Assembly (NCBI GenBank): GCA_948470565.1
Contig: CAOKPF010000012.1
Coordinates: 1-35,045, forward strand
Length of the DNA: 35,045 bases
From: an uncultured Clostridium sp.
Lineage (GTDB): Bacteria > Bacillota > Clostridia > TANB77 > CAG-465
Direction of reading: 5' to 3'
Shown here: piece by piece, positions 34,045-35,045 of the stretch
How positions within the stretch are numbered: position 1 is the stretch's first letter
Layout: every line of letters starts with the position of its first letter
Translations under genes and position numbers: made by a program
The notes under the pieces: generated by a model
Databases searched by the model: none
What the model saw: the letters and a program-made list of their open reading frames with translations, nothing else
Told to the model about the DNA's origin: nothing

Positions 34045-34479
34045 TTATTTTAAAAATAAGTCTATATAATTCTGAAAAGCAAATACTTGATTTCTGCTAT
34101 ATCCCGTTATTTCTACTATTATACTATTTTCTAATAAAACATTTACTGTATCTTTTAATGTTGATGGTTTTATATTAGTTATTTCCATTAATTTTTTTCT
34201 ATTTATTATTGGTTCATTATACATAACATCAATTACTTTCTTCGCATTTTCTGTTTTAACAGGTAGATTTATTATAACTTTGTCCGTTTCCATAGTTAAT
34301 TCCACAACCTTTCTAAATTTTTCCTTTGCCGTTTTTGATGTTTCTATAACCGCCTCTAAGAAAAATTTAATCCAACTAATCATATCATCATGTGTTCTTA
34401 CTCTTGTAAGCATATCATAATATGTATCTTTGTTTCTTTCAATATAATCAGAAATATATAAACAAGATTTATCAAGCAT
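34045..34479 (-). pseudogene. Fic-family protein, C-terminal remnant
   Basis: 144 residues starting MLDKSCLYISDYIERNKDTYYDML, followed by ISWIKFFLEAVIET. This is the stretch after the FIC domain in many Fic proteins. A winged-helix-like C-terminus (NRKKLMEITNIKPSTLKDTVNVLLEN) follows. The catalytic motif HPFx(D/E)GNGR and the whole N-terminal domain are absent; an in-frame TAA lies just upstream and no ribosome binding site fits. Most likely a truncated gene. Confidence 0.75.
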
Positions 34480-34519
34480 TCCTTTACTCTGAATATTATG
34501 ATTTTATATTTTATATATT

Positions 34520-34708
34520 TTATTTATTATTATATCTACCTTTTATATATTCTCCATTTTCCTTATATTCTGTTAAATCATGATGCTGTAAATTATTTAT
34601 ACTTTCATTATCACTTTTCTTAAATAAATCATTTGTATCATATTTTTCAATTAAATAATTTTGATAAATTTCTTCATTTTTAGTAAATTTACCTTTCCAT
34701 ACTTTCAT
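34520..34708 (-). CDS. Short hypothetical ORF
   Basis: 62 codons, charged and Asn-rich, no recognisable domain and no convincing ribosome binding site. It lies in a degraded stretch and may be a random or residual ORF. Confidence 0.25.
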   Translation of the reverse strand: MKVWKGKFTKNEEIYQNYLIEKYDTNDLFKKSDNESINNLQHHDLTEYKENGEYIKGRYNNK

Positions 34709-34879
34709 TTATTTGTAAATAATTTTCCAAGATTTTATACAATTTTAAACAGAAAAAAGGAAATAACCATAATTGATTATATTCCTAAATTCAAATAATA
34801 TTTTCTATTAATTTCATTTACTATTAAAATTATTTAACACATCTATTGCATAAGTTATTCTCTCATATTACACCATAAT
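34709..34879. other. Gene-free AT-rich spacer
   Basis: No gene or structured element recognised between the short ORF and the glycosyltransferase fragment. Confidence 0.4.
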
Positions 34880-35000
34880 ATATTGGCATAAAAATTCCAA
34901 ATAATACTGCAAATATCAAACCATTAAAAATCCATATAAAATTAATTCATTACTTATATTAAGTAAACTAGCTAATTTTTTTATAATATAAATTGTAGAT
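34880..35000 (-). pseudogene. Fragment related to the GT-C glycosyltransferase
   Basis: Closely matches bases 32930-33045 of the glycosyltransferase gene (IKKLSSLFNISNALIL region; here KKLASLLNISNELIL), with a one-base deletion and several substitutions. It is a broken relic of a paralogue, flanked by non-matching sequence. Confidence 0.7.
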
Positions 35001-35045
35001 TTGCATATAAAAAGATATAAAAAATGAAAGAAAAAATCAAATAAA

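Overview
The window is very AT-rich (roughly a quarter GC by eye), with strong GGAGG-type ribosome binding sites, sigma-A-like promoters, intrinsic terminators, a stage V sporulation protein B homologue and a Firmicutes-type L10 leader. This points to a low-GC, probably spore-forming member of the Clostridia. I cannot name the species. No tRNA, rRNA or CRISPR array was seen.

Bases 1-18600 are mostly core chromosome, nearly all read on the minus strand. In transcription order there are: a short ribosome hibernation factor; a large membrane protein of unknown function; the rpoZ - cytidylate kinase-like - glmM - rodA operon; the rpmG-secE-nusG-rplK-rplA-(L10 leader)-rplJ-rplL operon, which ends at a terminator without rpoBC; a cysteine desulfurase; three membrane or exported proteins; and a calcium P-type ATPase translationally coupled to thioredoxin. 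The SpoVB-like flippase (17098-18597) is the only plus-strand gene here.

Bases 18700-26400 are accessory and decaying. A VanZ-like gene is fused in frame to a broken glycine-rich membrane ORF. A DUF4143 ATPase lies beside a tandem duplication of a membrane-anchored protein gene plus a divergent MiaB-like radical SAM gene. The two copies have decayed differently. Copy A carries a 147-bp structured insertion and a truncated radical SAM gene. Copy B keeps an intact anchored protein, a radical SAM gene with one in-frame TAG, and only a fragment of the ATPase. Between them lie remnants of an IS110-family transposase, a possible phosphoribosyltransferase and a hairpin-rich segment.

Bases 26400-31760 hold one minus-strand operon for surface-glycan assembly: acetyltransferase, FdtA/WxcM-like isomerase, two family-2 glycosyltransferases, DUF2304, a small EamA-like carrier, then glmS. 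A GT-C-type membrane glycosyltransferase lies just upstream. The last 1.8 kb is degraded: the second copy of the 147-bp element, a truncated Fic protein and a shattered glycosyltransferase fragment.

The least expected signals are (i) the 147-bp folded element, present twice and with an unoccupied allele of its insertion site in the same window, and (ii) two unrelated loci whose promoters share a nearly identical upstream block at exactly the same distance from the -35 box. Both are visible in the bases. Their functions are inference.
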